From Haplomitrium mnioides (taxonomy: Eukaryota > Marchantiophyta > Haplomitriopsida > Calobryales): DNA of 64,000 bases. The notes beneath the pieces are model-generated. The model had not been told where the DNA came from. It saw nothing but the letters and a program-made list of their open reading frames with translations, and did not search any database. The stretch lies in the NCBI GenBank assembly GCA_049999725.1, contig JBNGIS010008359.1, forward strand, positions 1 to 64,000, in the 5' to 3' direction. The position numbers and the translations under genes are program-made. This document shows, piece by piece, positions 1 through 11,099 of this stretch. How positions within the stretch are numbered: position 1 is the first letter of the stretch; the number at the start of each line of letters is the position of its first letter.

Positions 1-14
1 TATATATATATATT
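1..14. repeat. TA microsatellite
   Basis: Short alternating TA run at the left window edge, immediately left of the gag remnant of element A. Confidence 0.8.
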
Positions 15-19
15 ACTTC

Positions 20-608
20 TCTTAATTAAGAGGTTTGTCTTATTTTCAATTCTATCTTAGTGTTAGGCTTTAATTCTTGAACAAATGATTTAGTACTTCT
101 ACTTCTCATATATCAAGATTTCAAATGATAGTATTTGGAAATTGTGGAGCATTTCTCTTTGCAATATCAAGTTGCTTCAATTTTGCCAACCAATCTCTTT
201 CTACTTTTAAAGCATTAGAACCCTAAATCTTGAAATCACTGCAACTTTGAATTCACACCAAAAAAGAATAAGGGTAGCAAATCCATATTGTTTTTGCTCT
301 ATTTTATATCTCTGCAAATTACTTGCAACTCTTTCTAATCGGCTTGCCGAAAATAAAATTTGCCAACCATTCTCTCTTTTACTTATAGCTTTGAAATATA
401 ACATGCAATCAACTAAGAATTCAGCAATTGCACCAAGAACCATTTTCGTATAAGATGTTTTTGGCTTTGGAAACCATACATGATTCTCTTCTTCTTGAAA
501 AGATGCTCTTTCTTTTGTTTGCATTTGAACTTCTAAAATACAAGAAAAATGCTCAATTAAGAGTTGTATTACTTGAATCACCAATCCATTTGTCCCTTGA
601 TTCTCCAT
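20..608 (-). pseudogene. gag remnant of Ty3 element A
   Basis: The minus-strand translation from 608 begins MENQG and runs through FQEEENHVWFPKPK, matching gag of elements B and C (MENQGAR..., FQEEESH.RFPKPK). Beyond 207 homology continues in other frames to about position 20, including the stretch equivalent to LDHFVRGLKPRTR. Gag would build the virus-like particle. The frame is broken by shifts and stops and the zinc-knuckle region lies outside the window, so it is a decayed copy. Confidence 0.75.
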
Positions 609-647
609 GTATTTCCCCACCAAAAAGAAGCTTAACTCTCATACCAT

Positions 648-1169
648 TATAAAAGAACTAAAAAAAAAGCTCCAAATAAGTAGCAACTCAAAGATAACTC
701 TAATAAAGTTAATCAACCAAATGCCAATAATGCAAAAAATCAACCAAACACCAATAAAAGCAATCCAAATGCCAATATGGCAATCAACCAACCGAATGCC
801 AAGAAAGACAATACTAAAAAGAGGACATAAGTGAAAGCTCAAACTAATTGAGAGCAACTCTATGATAAAGATCTGGATAATAAACAACTTTTATTTATAC
901 TTGAGAAGAAGGTTTAATTCTAATTCCTTTGCCTACAAGCTACTTCCAATTTCAACCTTAAAAGTTATCTTATACTATTCTACTAAAGTAACTTCAAAGA
1001 CAAGTATTTCTTATAACACTTTACTAAAAATATTTCAACCCTAAAAGTGATCATTTACCAATCTTATGCTACTTCACTAAAAGCAATCCTCTTTTAGAAT
1101 CACTACCATTCCTTTTACTATTTTCTATTTTTTTTATAAATAACACTACATCATGCTTGCACTATTACA
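648..1169 (-). repeat. 5' LTR of element A
   Basis: About 522 bp, longer than the 350-434 bp LTRs of B-E because the segment around 700-810 is expanded by short repeats of the type AATGCCAA. A degenerate primer site (about 634-646) lies inside it, next to gag. The conserved blocks AACTCTAATA and AAAGTAACTTC are recognisable. Confidence 0.65.
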
Positions 1170-1174
1170 CATTC

Positions 1175-1768
1175 TAATTATGAAGAATATGTAAAATAAA
1201 AGGTTAAGTTTATACCAATACCAAATCATAAAACCTCTCTCGAGACTTATAAACAAGAAAATATTGATGCATTTGCTTAGATGTTTCTCGAATAGAAATA
1301 TGATGGTTGGAGTTGAACTCTTCTAAAGGAGCTTGATTCAAATCTATTTGATATCTATTACAAAACATAAATAAAACACTCCTACATTGTACCATAATTT
1401 ACTATAAGTAAGATTACATGCTCTCTAGGTTCCATCACAAAACCATAAAATCATCACAAAAGTTATACACCGAAATTTGACAGAAAAAACGTTTGTAGAT
1501 GTTGAAAATACAAATGCTTAAGGGATTCAATGGAGGAAAAAATGCTACTCTATCCATTGACCATAATAAAATAAAGTTAAACTTCTCATCTTCATTTATA
1601 AAGTATGGAATATCTGTTATTCTTTTATTCACAAAACTTTAGACTTTAACTCTCTTGGAGTCAATAAAAAGTAGGAATGCTACTACATTAAAAGGTATTT
1701 AGTACTTCTCTTAAAGAAGTGCAATCTATATTCTTTTGAGAAGACCAGACTTTGATACTATTGTATCA

Positions 1769-1770
<2 letters not shown>
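1175..1770. other. No gene seen
   Basis: AT-rich sequence without a recognisable coding stretch or repeat family member. Only short unsupported open frames are present. Confidence 0.6.

Positions 1771-1810
<40 letters not shown>
1771..1810. repeat. CA/TG microsatellite
   Basis: Twenty perfect AC dinucleotides. An apparent open frame of alternating His-Thr through it is an artefact of the repeat. Confidence 0.95.
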
Positions 1811-1812
<2 letters not shown>

Positions 1813-2194
1813 TACACATACAAGCAATTACAAGTATCACACATACAAGTTAGTACAAGATGTAGAGATGCCCAACAATGTAAGAGATGCCCAACAATGC
1901 ACTCTCCCTTCTTTATATACTCAATAGAAAGAAACTCGCTTACATAAGTGGCATATTGGTTCCTTTTCTATCCTCCTTTGATTGGGCCACCATTTTCTCT
2001 CTCTCACCATTTACTGTAATTCTACTTTTGCAATGTGTTATTTTCTTAAAACCTTCTATATTTCTTACTACTTCTTTTACTACATGTATCTTAGTAACTT
2101 TTATTTTGCTTTGATCTTCCATTTGCTACGTGTTGACACTCTAACTTAGTAATAACTTCTTAGACATATTAGATTCTATATCTTGCTCTATTTT

Positions 2195-2780
2195 TAATTA
2201 TTTCTTACTAAACTTAGTATCTCTTACAACTCTATATCCACAAAAGATTTGTTCCCTCTTTTATTCTCTTATTATTACAAACTCATTGTTGTGATTTGTA
2301 GCTCTATGCAAACATGAGACTCTATGAGCACAAGATATTTGTTTCCTATTTTATTCTCTTATTATTACAACTCTACTGTTGTGGTTTGTAGCTCCTTGTG
2401 CGCACGAGTTTTGTCTCTCATTTTGTTTTCTTATTATTACAAGCTTGCTATTGTGGTTGTAGCTTCATGCATGCATTAAACTCCCTACAAACAAGAGATT
2501 CATTTCCTCTTTTTTTTTCTCTTATTATTACAAACTTGATGTTGTGCTTTGCTACCCTATATGTGTTAGAGACTCTCTATGCGTAAGGAATTTGTTGCCT
2601 ATTTTGTTCTTTTATTATTGCAAACTTGTTGTTGTGCTTTATAGCCCTTAGTGTGTATGAGGCTATATTCATACATGAGACTCTATGTGCGCATGAGACT
2701 CTATTTGGGTACAAGATTCATTGGTTCTTTTGTTTTCTCTTTTTGCAAACTCAGCATTGTGCTTTGTAATCATATGTCAA
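2195..2780. repeat. About 90-bp tandem repeat array
   Basis: The block TTATTATTACAA recurs at about 2271, 2361, 2433, 2524 and 2614 (spacings 90, 72, 91, 90), each followed by a TTGTTGTG...TTTGTAGC stretch and preceded by an ACTCTATGNGCACAAGAG-like stretch. The array therefore has five to six diverged units. The variable GTGCGCAC / ATGCATGCAT cores resemble the palindromic minisatellites elsewhere in the window. Confidence 0.75.
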
Positions 2781-2784
2781 TAGA

Positions 2785-5225
2785 AGAGTCCTCATAATTT
2801 GTTTTCAAATTCTAAATCAAAGTACATATTTCTTATTGTTATTGACATATATTAGTTTTTAGTGATGTAGTGAAATATAATTGTCAATTGTTTCTTCATC
2901 ATAACCAAAAAAATGAAATAAAGAACAAAACATGCAAACCCTTGAAGAAAATGTTATGTCAATAGCTAGAAGTACTTGGATATTGTGATTGATGGTATTG
3001 ATCCAAAGAAAACAAAATTCCACATTGGCCATCATCGCAAAAACATATTAGTGAAGATTGTTTGGTAGGTATTCACGTTGTTGTTGCTTTAAGTTTCAAT
3101 CATAATCTTTCTTTGAGGGTTTTTGTAACCTATTAAAACTTAAGCATCGCTTCAACTTGGCAGTTACAGTATTGAAAAAAATATTATTGGAGTTTTAAGG
3201 GTTGATGTTTCCTACATTGTGTCTTAAGCTCAAGAATATGACAAATAAAAAGATCTTATTATGCTGAATTTTTTAGTTGATTTGCACTATAGAATTATTA
3301 GTAGTGTGTAGAACATCTAGTTTCTCTAACGGATACTTGAAGTAAAGTAGAGTTATTACATAATAGCATGCTTGTCTCTCACTCTATGATAGATTGGTGG
3401 AAAAGTTGTTGTATCGTCATCTCATACAATTTGTACCTCTTGATATGATCACTACATGTAGTGTTCTAAAGCTACTCTAGTGCTTTTGGTTCTATCTTAG
3501 ATAATAGACTACTAGACTTCTGTAGATGGATGAGGTAGTGAATCTAGTTCATGAATCTTAGCTCAAGTAGAAACCCCATGTTTTTCTCTTTGCCATGCAT
3601 ACTTATAATCCCTTGATAGTGAGAGCAAACTCCCCCAAACAACTATCCATTAGAGTTTTATAACATAAATTTATTATCACTTCCTTATCAATTCCCTTCT
3701 AGCTTGCAATTCACTTCAATTGTGTGTGTAATCTCGTAAGTACTTCTTGATTTGTCTTTCATGGATTGTGAGTCATTATTCTAGCTTCACCCTCATATTT
3801 TATTCTCTCCCATTGTAGTTCATTTTTGTAAACCCAACTTTGTAAATCAACTTCCATTACATTGTTTATTTTGTGATTTTGTGATTCTAAGTCTCAAATC
3901 CCTACAGTCACTTCCTTGTTCCCAAACTTTGTAATCAGACAACTACTCCCAAAGTTTGTTTTTGTAACCAGTATAGTTGTAGCACTACACCTATTTATTT
4001 TTATAATAATCTCCAAAGTTTTGTTTTTGTGGACCATATTGGTGTAAGGTCCCCTCTTTGTTTTTGTGATTACCTAGTCAATAGATTTATGCATAGATCT
4101 CTCATATGGTCCACTGCCACTTGACGTTGTCATTCAAAGGGATAGCTTGACCATCACTTCCAACATGAAGTACTGTTAGATGTCAAAAAACCCAAATGCC
4201 ACCTCTGTTTACAAACTCTTCGTTCTTCAACTTCCAAACCCAAAATTAGAACCTTCCTCTGATTACGAAAAGCCCTGAGCCAATGTGAAATCTACCCTTG
4301 CTATTAGAACTAACTACAATACTTAAATGCTCACAATTGTAAGGATGTAGAGGTCCAGCCAGTAATTAGAAGTCCTCGCAATATAATGTCAAAAAGCTTC
4401 TTAAAGTTGCTCAAAGCTAGGAAGATGATTGTCACCTTGGTCAACTATATGCATTTATCAGTACCACCCAATACTTAGATTGCAAACCATCATCACAATA
4501 CCCAAACTTGGCCTATTACAAAATACAAAGTCTACATGAAGATCTACCTGACATGTGTTTATGAATTCCTTTGATTGTTTGTAGAGATTGTAGCACATTT
4601 GCTGGCTAAAGTTTACCATTGGGTTGTCTTTCTCCTAGTCTAGTAGTAGAGTTTGAGCTCTCTTACCTTAGATATATCGCTTGCAATTTTATATTCAACT
4701 TGATCAATCTATTTCATGCCCTTGACTCGAGCTTACCTAGCTTTAGTGGGAAGTGAGACAAAGTGCACTAAGTGAGTGAACTCTCTTTGATATGGTACCT
4801 TGTTCCTCCTTGGATTTTTGCTAAATTCTTTGTAGTCATCTCCCTTGAACCTCGTTGCTCGTGTGGCTGCCCTTGTTGTCTATTACAAAGGTGAACAATA
4901 TTCTAAAACCAAAACTTGAAAAGCTATCATGACATAAAAGTTGGTCGTTTTCCAAAGTGAATAGTAACCCGTAGCTTGAATTCTGATCATTGCCTTAGAT
5001 ACTTGGTGGGACTCAGATCTATTATGAACCTTGCCTCTTCTACTTGAGAGCTTAGTTGTAGGCAACTATAATATACAATGATCTAAAGCCTTGCCATATA
5101 GGCTAGACCACCCATTGAGCGAGGTTGCCTCCTCTTATAGCCCCACCCCTTTATCAGCTGCAATAACACATATGAAGTCTAAACTATTATCTTAGTTTGA
5201 AAATTCATTAATTTGATAATTTCCT
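2785..5225. other. No gene seen
   Basis: About 2.4 kb of AT-rich sequence with frequent stops in all frames and no motif I recognise. A 60-codon minus-strand frame at 4883-5065 has no supporting homology. Confidence 0.55.
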
Positions 5226-5229
5226 AGAA

Positions 5230-5537
5230 CTTTGGAGTATTATAATATTCTCTAACCATATTACAAATTCATGTAAAAAAACACAGTTTTTGGTCATTTA
5301 TTTTAATTTAATATTTTCAATATTTTTACAAAAAAACTAAGAATTTCATTACAATTTACATACATATATTTTAGTACCAACAAATAAATTCTTCAAAAAT
5401 GCAAAAAATCAAATAAAAAAACTTTGAGATTTGTTTTGAGAAATACCCACATTTTTTCTCTATTTTGAAACTAAAATCATTGATATTTTTGTAAAAAAAA
5501 TTCATGTTTTGGACAATTTGTTCACGGTTCAAAATAG
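5230..5537 (+). repeat. Right terminus of an X-type element
   Basis: Ends with TTCATGTTTTGGACAATTTG then TTCACGGTTCAAAATAGCAATT. This matches the X terminus at 23611-23651 (TTCATGTTTCGAGTAGC then TTCATGGTTCAAAGTAGCAG) and the reverse complement of the X starts at 8531 and 23867. The abrupt switch at about 5538 to integrase sequence of Ty3 element F suggests that this end abuts or inserted into F. Confidence 0.45.
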
Positions 5538-5540
5538 CAA

Positions 5541-6800
5541 TTGTCAACTAAAGAGCTACTTCAATGCACTTGGTGGTGGTCAAACCTAGCTAAAGATGTT
5601 TGTGGATTTGCTTGTTATTTTGAAAGTTATCAAGAAAACAAAACTTCTAATAAAAAACCACTTGGACTTCTACAACCACTACCAATTTCTATAACTCATT
5701 TAAAACATGTAAGTTTGGGTCTTGTCACATTTTTTTCTAGGTACACCTCATAGATTTACTGCAATTGTGGTATTTGTAGATTAACTCACTAAGTAGAATC
5801 ATTTCACACCACTGGTGGACTCAATCAATGCTCTAAAATTGGCAACAATGTACATTGATAGTGTCTTATGTTATTATTGAATGTCTAAAGTAATAATATT
5901 TTATAGAGATTTATATTTCACTTGCAAGTTTTGGTGAGAGTTGTTTGCACTTTTAGACACTAATCTCTCTATATTTATGACTTATCATTCACAAAAAGAT
6001 TGCTAAAAAAAGTGCCTAGTTAACTATGGAGGATATGCTTTGAGCATTTATCCACATTCATCAAACTAATTGGAATAATTTCTTATGGTTTGCGAAGTTT
6101 GCTTAAAACAACTCCAACAAACAAGTACTAGATTTTCTCCTTTCTTTCTTAATACATGTCAACATCTTCTTATTTTTGATGGTTTGCTTTCTTTTTTCTC
6201 TTCTAGTGTTCTAATGACTTCCATATTTTTGTTTCACTTATGAAGCCTCTTCTTTGCAAGATATACGCAACCACTTTGTTATTGCTCAAAATCGATAAGA
6301 GCAGTATGTTGATAAACATTGTCATGATTTCTCTTATATTTAGTAATTAAGTTTTGCTCTCTACTCATGATCTTCCTTTTCTTTTGGATTCTCAAGTCTC
6401 TAAGTTGTCTTGAGCTTGGATTGTTCTTGTCTTTATTTCTTAAGTCATTTCTCTCATTGCTTTCAAACTTGATCTTCTTCTCTATCTTTAGATTCATCAT
6501 TTGATCTATGTGTTTAATCTTAAGCCCTTTGTTTCTAGTCCATCTTTATTTCAAAACCATGTTCAATTTCATCCTTCATCTATAGTTACTTATAATAATG
6601 AAGAATATGAAGTTGATTACATTTTGGCAAAATGAGTTATATAGCAAGGGTTACATCCACAATTCAATACAAAGTTTTGTGGAAAACATATGCACTTCAT
6701 GATGCTACTTAATAGCTATGTTCTAACCTTGAGAATGTTCAAGATGTTATTTGAGTGTTTGAAAGTTTTGGCAATAACGAGAGCGTCATCGATTAAAAGG
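5541..6800 (+). pseudogene. integrase-chromodomain remnant of element F
   Basis: Matches the 3' half of pol in B and D: zinc-finger part at 5560-5680 (the CESCQQNK equivalent reads YFESYQENK, so one Cys is lost), catalytic core at about 5700-6060, C-terminal domain at 6080-6560 and chromodomain at about 6590-6790. Numerous stops and frameshifts. The core has Tyr in place of the second catalytic Asp (IFYRD at about 5897), as in C and D. The chromodomain tryptophans are replaced or interrupted. Confidence 0.75.
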
Positions 6801-6809
6801 CAAAGATTA

Positions 6810-6990
6810 TGTAGTGGTATAAATATTGCATTGTGGGAGTAGAGAAAAGTAAAAGAAATAGTAGTAACCACTAAAGTTGGGTTACTTTAAGAGAAGTGAT
6901 ACAAAGTCACTTTTATATTTTAATTAGAAGTTGAAGTAACTTGTTGCTAAAGTTACATTTAGAAAAGTGGATAACATAACAAGAAAAAAA
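6810..6990 (+). repeat. Partial 3' LTR of element F
   Basis: Starts TGTAGTGGTATAAAT, aligned with TGTAATAGTACAAG of the family. Later blocks AAGTCACTTTTA and GAAGTAACTTGTT are recognisable. Homology fades at about 6990, before the TATA region, so the LTR is truncated. Confidence 0.6.
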
Positions 6991-6994
6991 TCTC

Positions 6995-8525
6995 ATGATA
7001 GACATACTTAATGAACAAATTTCATGTTATTTTAACCAATAAATGACCAAAAATTTTACATCTTACCGGATGTGTAACATAAGACATTACACTATAGTCA
7101 TTTCAGACAATGACGTAAAATATAACTAGTCATTTCTAATTGTCTAAAATGCTGCATTTGCTTAAATGATCATATGTTTGAAATGACTATGAGATCTCAC
7201 TACCGACAATGATACAATTTCTCCATTAACAATTGTCAATGGTAGCCACAACCAATGATCAAGTTACACATGGCACCTCATTAAATGTCAAATTTTGGTT
7301 ATTTAAGACATCATTTCAAACTACAACTTATTTCTGAGTTACACATGTCAATCTTTGAATTCAAATTTTTGATCATTTAGGACATGACCGAAATTACCAG
7401 ATGTACAATGCAATGGCAGACTGGCATGCAACATTCCAATAACCACAATGTGTCTGCCACGTATCACCTTGAAAACCAATGAAGAGAGATTCGTAGAATA
7501 TAGACTGCTAAATGACTTATTGACACGTGTTATTTTGAAAACAAATTAGTGGTTGGAAACATATACCATTGAAAAGTTCGTGGCTATCATTTTGGAGATG
7601 TCCAAAATGATTAAGTAGGGTGAAACACATTTAGCATTAATCTAGGATAGTTATAATAATGTTGGTAATGACTAATGGTGATTCTTATATTGAGCACTCT
7701 TTCAGGTTATAACATATTGTTTGATATGATGATCATTATGGACATGACCAAAATGATCGGGTAATTGGCAGTCATTTCTAACTACTAATTTGCTTATCAT
7801 TTATGAATAAAGTGGATTTTTGTACAATTAAAACGAAAATATTTTGTATTTACAAAGAAAATTAATCTTTATTTGAAAAATATGATAATGCATAATGTTT
7901 TCAAAATGTAACATTAGATTTTGTTTTCTAAAACTTGATGACAAAGCAAAAACAGTAAATGAAATCTTCAAGTAATTCCTTCTTATAGCAAACTTATTTA
8001 GCATTAATCTCAAAACCATTGTTTTTGTTTTCTTCTTGAAACTCCCACTTGCATACCTCTTCGACGATATACAAGCATGTCTTTTAAAACACCTTGTAGT
8101 TATGCTAACACCATAACTAACATTATGTATAGAGCACACACACATACATAGCGTGTGTCCTTATTACCAATAGTTTGTTGTAGAACAAAACAAGGTCAAC
8201 TCTTCTTGTTTAACTCAAATCTTCAATCTCCTTGAGCCGAAACCTGATGTGGAAGCCAACAAGTCCAAGAAGAACATCTTATTTTTGGTACAAGAAACCT
8301 AGAAAGTTCAAGAAATACAAACATGGCTCAAACTTGGGACCTCAAAGGTGGATACTAACATATTGCAACAATTCAAGAATAGATGCAAGTAACTAGATAT
8401 TTGGGCCAAAAACTTCAAGACAAAGATATTCCAAACCATGTTTAAATATTTTCTTTGATGCTTTGATTGTTGTAATTACTCATTTTACATCCTAAATACT
8501 ACATGTCTTAGAAAAATGCAAAGAA
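6995..8525. other. No gene seen; scattered TCATTT/AAATGA motifs
   Basis: Contains many short inverted words such as TAGTCATTTC, AAATGACTA and CCAAAATGAT, a texture also found at 35230-35560 beside another Ty3 LTR remnant. A minus-strand frame at 7828-8145 (105 codons) resembles nothing I know. Confidence 0.5.
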
Positions 8526-8818
8526 CAACTATTACTTTGAACTAGAAACATGCTACTCAAAACATGAACTTTTTTTTTCAAAAAAAATGTTATTTTCAAG
8601 CTCAAAAAACAAAGTAAATGAGGTTATTTTTTCCAAAACAAAAACCACGTGAGTTTTTGTGCTTCATTTTTTACCTTTTTAGCAAGCTTGATAGAGTGAG
8701 AAGCAACTTTATTATGCAAAACTGAATGATATTTTTTAGTTTTTATGCAAATATTGGAAATCTTGAAATCGATGAAAATTATTAAAATTATGGTTTGTTT
8801 TCACAAAAAACATGCATT

Positions 8819-8918
8819 NNNNNNNNNNNNNNNNNNNNNNNNNNNNNNNNNNNNNNNNNNNNNNNNNNNNNNNNNNNNNNNNNNNNNNNNNNNNNNNNNN
8901 NNNNNNNNNNNNNNNNNN
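8819..8918. other. Assembly gap (100 N)
   Basis: Both gap edges read ACATGCATT, so the two contig ends may overlap. Confidence 0.9.
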
Positions 8919-9719
8919 ACATGCATTTTTCATTGATTACATTTTGAAGCCAAAAAATTAAAATATATGTCAGAATAGGTTATTTAAAAATAAATTTGGT
9001 TGCACAAACTCTATGGCCGCATAGAGATGGTGCAACTAAAAACTTAAATTTTGAAAAATAAATAGAAAATTGAGAAAAAGCCCAAGCGTACTAGAAGTCA
9101 AGGGAATGAGTTTGAAATCCTAAGGCTAAAAAACTAGCAAAACCAAACCTTGTATGGATTTCAGAGCTCTATTGTGAAGTTCAAGCAAGAAAAAAACTTT
9201 TCTTTGTAGTTAAAAATCCATGTGCGCAAAGGGTAAAGTGGCATGTTTTAGAAGGTTTTAGCAGTTCAAAATCTTTTACAATTCAGAGATTCATATACGC
9301 AATGGAGCTATAGTTCAAAATAAAAAAGGCTGCTGGGTTTAGAGAGTTACTTCAGAGTCTAAACAAGCAACAAGCTCCTAGTTTTGAACTAAAGTCTCAC
9401 AAACAAAAGGTTTGAGTTCCACAAGAGAGTCTTTGAGCGGATTAGAATCTAAGTTCTACATGAGAGTCTTTGTATATACAAGGTTCAAGGTTATATATCC
9501 GAGTTTGTGCATGCGAAAGGCTTCAACTTCCACACCAAAGTCTATGAGCGCATAGAAATCTAAGTTTAATATATAAGCACCTATCAACAAAGACTATGAT
9601 CAACCAAGGTTAGAAGTTCCGCAACAAAGTTTGTGCACGCATGAGGTTTTGACTTGCGTGTCAATGCCTAAACGTGGATAGGGTTTAGACTTCTAGATTT
9701 GAGTCCTTATGCGTTTAAG

Positions 9720-10101
9720 TGTAATAGTACAAGCATAAGATTGTGTTATTTATAAGAAAATATAGAGAAGTGAAGGAAGTGGTAGTGAGTCACTTTAGGG
9801 TTCAGATAAGATTATCTACCTTCGAAGTCACTTTTAGTAGAGAGTCAATTTTAGAGTTGAAACTAGAAGTGACTTGTAAGTGAAGAAAGAGAGATGAGAC
9901 TGTTCTCTTGTATAAATAGAAGGGCTTCTTAGCCCCAATTCTCATTCTAGAGTTCCTCTCAATTTGGTTTGGCTCTTTGGTTGCTTGGCTTTGGCTAGCT
10001 CTATTAGCTTTGGTTTGCTTATTGGCCTTGAGTTGTGTAACTCTATTAGAGTTATCTTGAAGTGAAACTTATTTGGAAGTCGGTCTTTGAGTTCTTTTAC
10101 A
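9720..10101 (+). repeat. 5' LTR of element B
   Basis: 382 bp, TGTAATAGTACAAG...TTCTTTTACA. Contains TGAGTCA (9786-9792) and a TATAAATA box (9911-9918). The 3' partner at 14360-14735 is clearly diverged (for example TGAAGTAGTAC at its start), so the insertion is not recent. Confidence 0.93.
9911..9918 (+). promoter_or_regulatory. TATA box in LTR of element B
   Basis: TATAAATA within CTTGTATAAATAGAAGGG. The same octamer is conserved in the LTRs of C (minus strand), D and E, consistent with the retrotransposon promoter. Confidence 0.7.
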
Positions 10102-10102
10102 T

Positions 10103-10116
10103 TGGTATCAAAGCCA
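10103..10116 (+). other. Primer-binding site of element B
   Basis: TGGTATCAAAGCCA, one nucleotide after the LTR. It matches the complement of the 3' end of plant initiator Met tRNA at 13 of 14 positions. Confidence 0.85.
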
Positions 10117-10133
10117 CGGTTCTATTTGATGGA

Positions 10134-11017
10134 ATGGAGAATCAAGGAGCGAGGATGCAAGCATTCCAACAACAAGTTGAACATCTTTGTTGCCTTCTAA
10201 AAGTTGAAGTGCAAATAAGAAAGAGGACACATTTTCAAGAAGAAGAAAGTCATGCGCGGTTTCCCAAACCAAAAACATATGATGGGAAGACGGTTTATGA
10301 CACATTTGAGAATTTCTTGTTTGAATGTGAACAATATTTTGAGGCTACCAACATAAGAGATGATGGTCGAAGATTTCTATTTGCTGTAAGTCAATTGGAA
10401 GGAGTGGCAAAAATGTAGTGGAGATACCAAATTGAGCAAGCTCAATGTGGAATGGTTGCTCTAATTGCTTCTTGCCAAGAGTTCAAAGAAGCGGTGACTC
10501 TAAGATTTAGGGTTCTAAATGCTCCAAAGGTGGCAGGAGATTGCTTGGTGGAATTGAAGCAATTTGGTATGGTAAAGAGCCATGTTACGTAATTTCAGAA
10601 TATCATTATGCAAATTCCTAATATGGGCAAGAGAGAATCTTTAGATCACTTTGTTCGAGGATTGAAGCCTCGCACTAGAATGGAAGTGACAATGAGAGAT
10701 CCCTCCCATCTAGAAGAAGCAATGCGCATAATTGAATGATATGACTCATTGTTAGCAACTACCGCAGTTGGGTCACGACCACAACAAGCTTTACCAAATA
10801 TTTGTGAGCCACCAAATGAGGCTGTACCCATGGAGATTGATGCAGTGCAAACATTGGCACTCATTGATGTGGAGCATAAGCGCCTCTGCCAAAGTGGAGG
10901 ATGTTTTTATTGTCGAGAACTTGGCCACATGATTGCAAATTGCTCACATCGACAAAGTCAACTATGTGCTCTTGTTCAAGCAACAACTGTTGAAGAAGAA
11001 CATCAAGGAAGCAAATG
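10134..11017 (+). pseudogene. gag of element B
   Basis: Starts ATGGAGAATCAAGGAGC (MENQGA). The first block is open to 10417, where a TAG interrupts the QLEGVAK.WWRYQIEQ region. Further stops occur near 10592 and 10737, after which a frame from 10749 to 11016 carries the zinc knuckle CFYCRELGHMIANC (10902-10943; C-x2-C-x4-H-x4-C). Gag packages the RNA, and the knuckle binds nucleic acid. The sequence is full length compared with C and E but not translatable as one protein. Confidence 0.88.
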
Positions 11018-11099
11018 ACATTAGTAAAGACAGTCGGGTGGTTTACTGAGAGCTTGATTAGTTCCAATGGAATGAAAAGCTAGACAAGAATTAGAAGCA

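Larger units (their letters stand above)
15..1169 (-). mobile_element. Ty3 chromovirus copy A, 5' part (truncated by window edge)
   Basis: Minus-strand order is LTR (1169 to about 648), degenerate primer site, then gag remnant down to the window edge. The LTR end reads CTTGCACTATTACA on the plus strand, the complement of the TGTAATAGTACAAG start shared with elements B, D and E. The rest of the element lies outside the window. It belongs to the same family as B and C but is more diverged. Confidence 0.75.
5538..6990 (+). mobile_element. Ty3 chromovirus copy F, decayed 3' part
   Basis: Homology to elements B and D starts in the integrase zinc-finger region (TWWWSNLAKDV) and runs through integrase and chromodomain into an LTR starting at about 6810. 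Everything upstream is missing. It is the most eroded Ty3 copy here. Confidence 0.8.

Noticed and set aside
1736-1927. His-Thr repeat frame
   Set aside because: Translation of the CA microsatellite.
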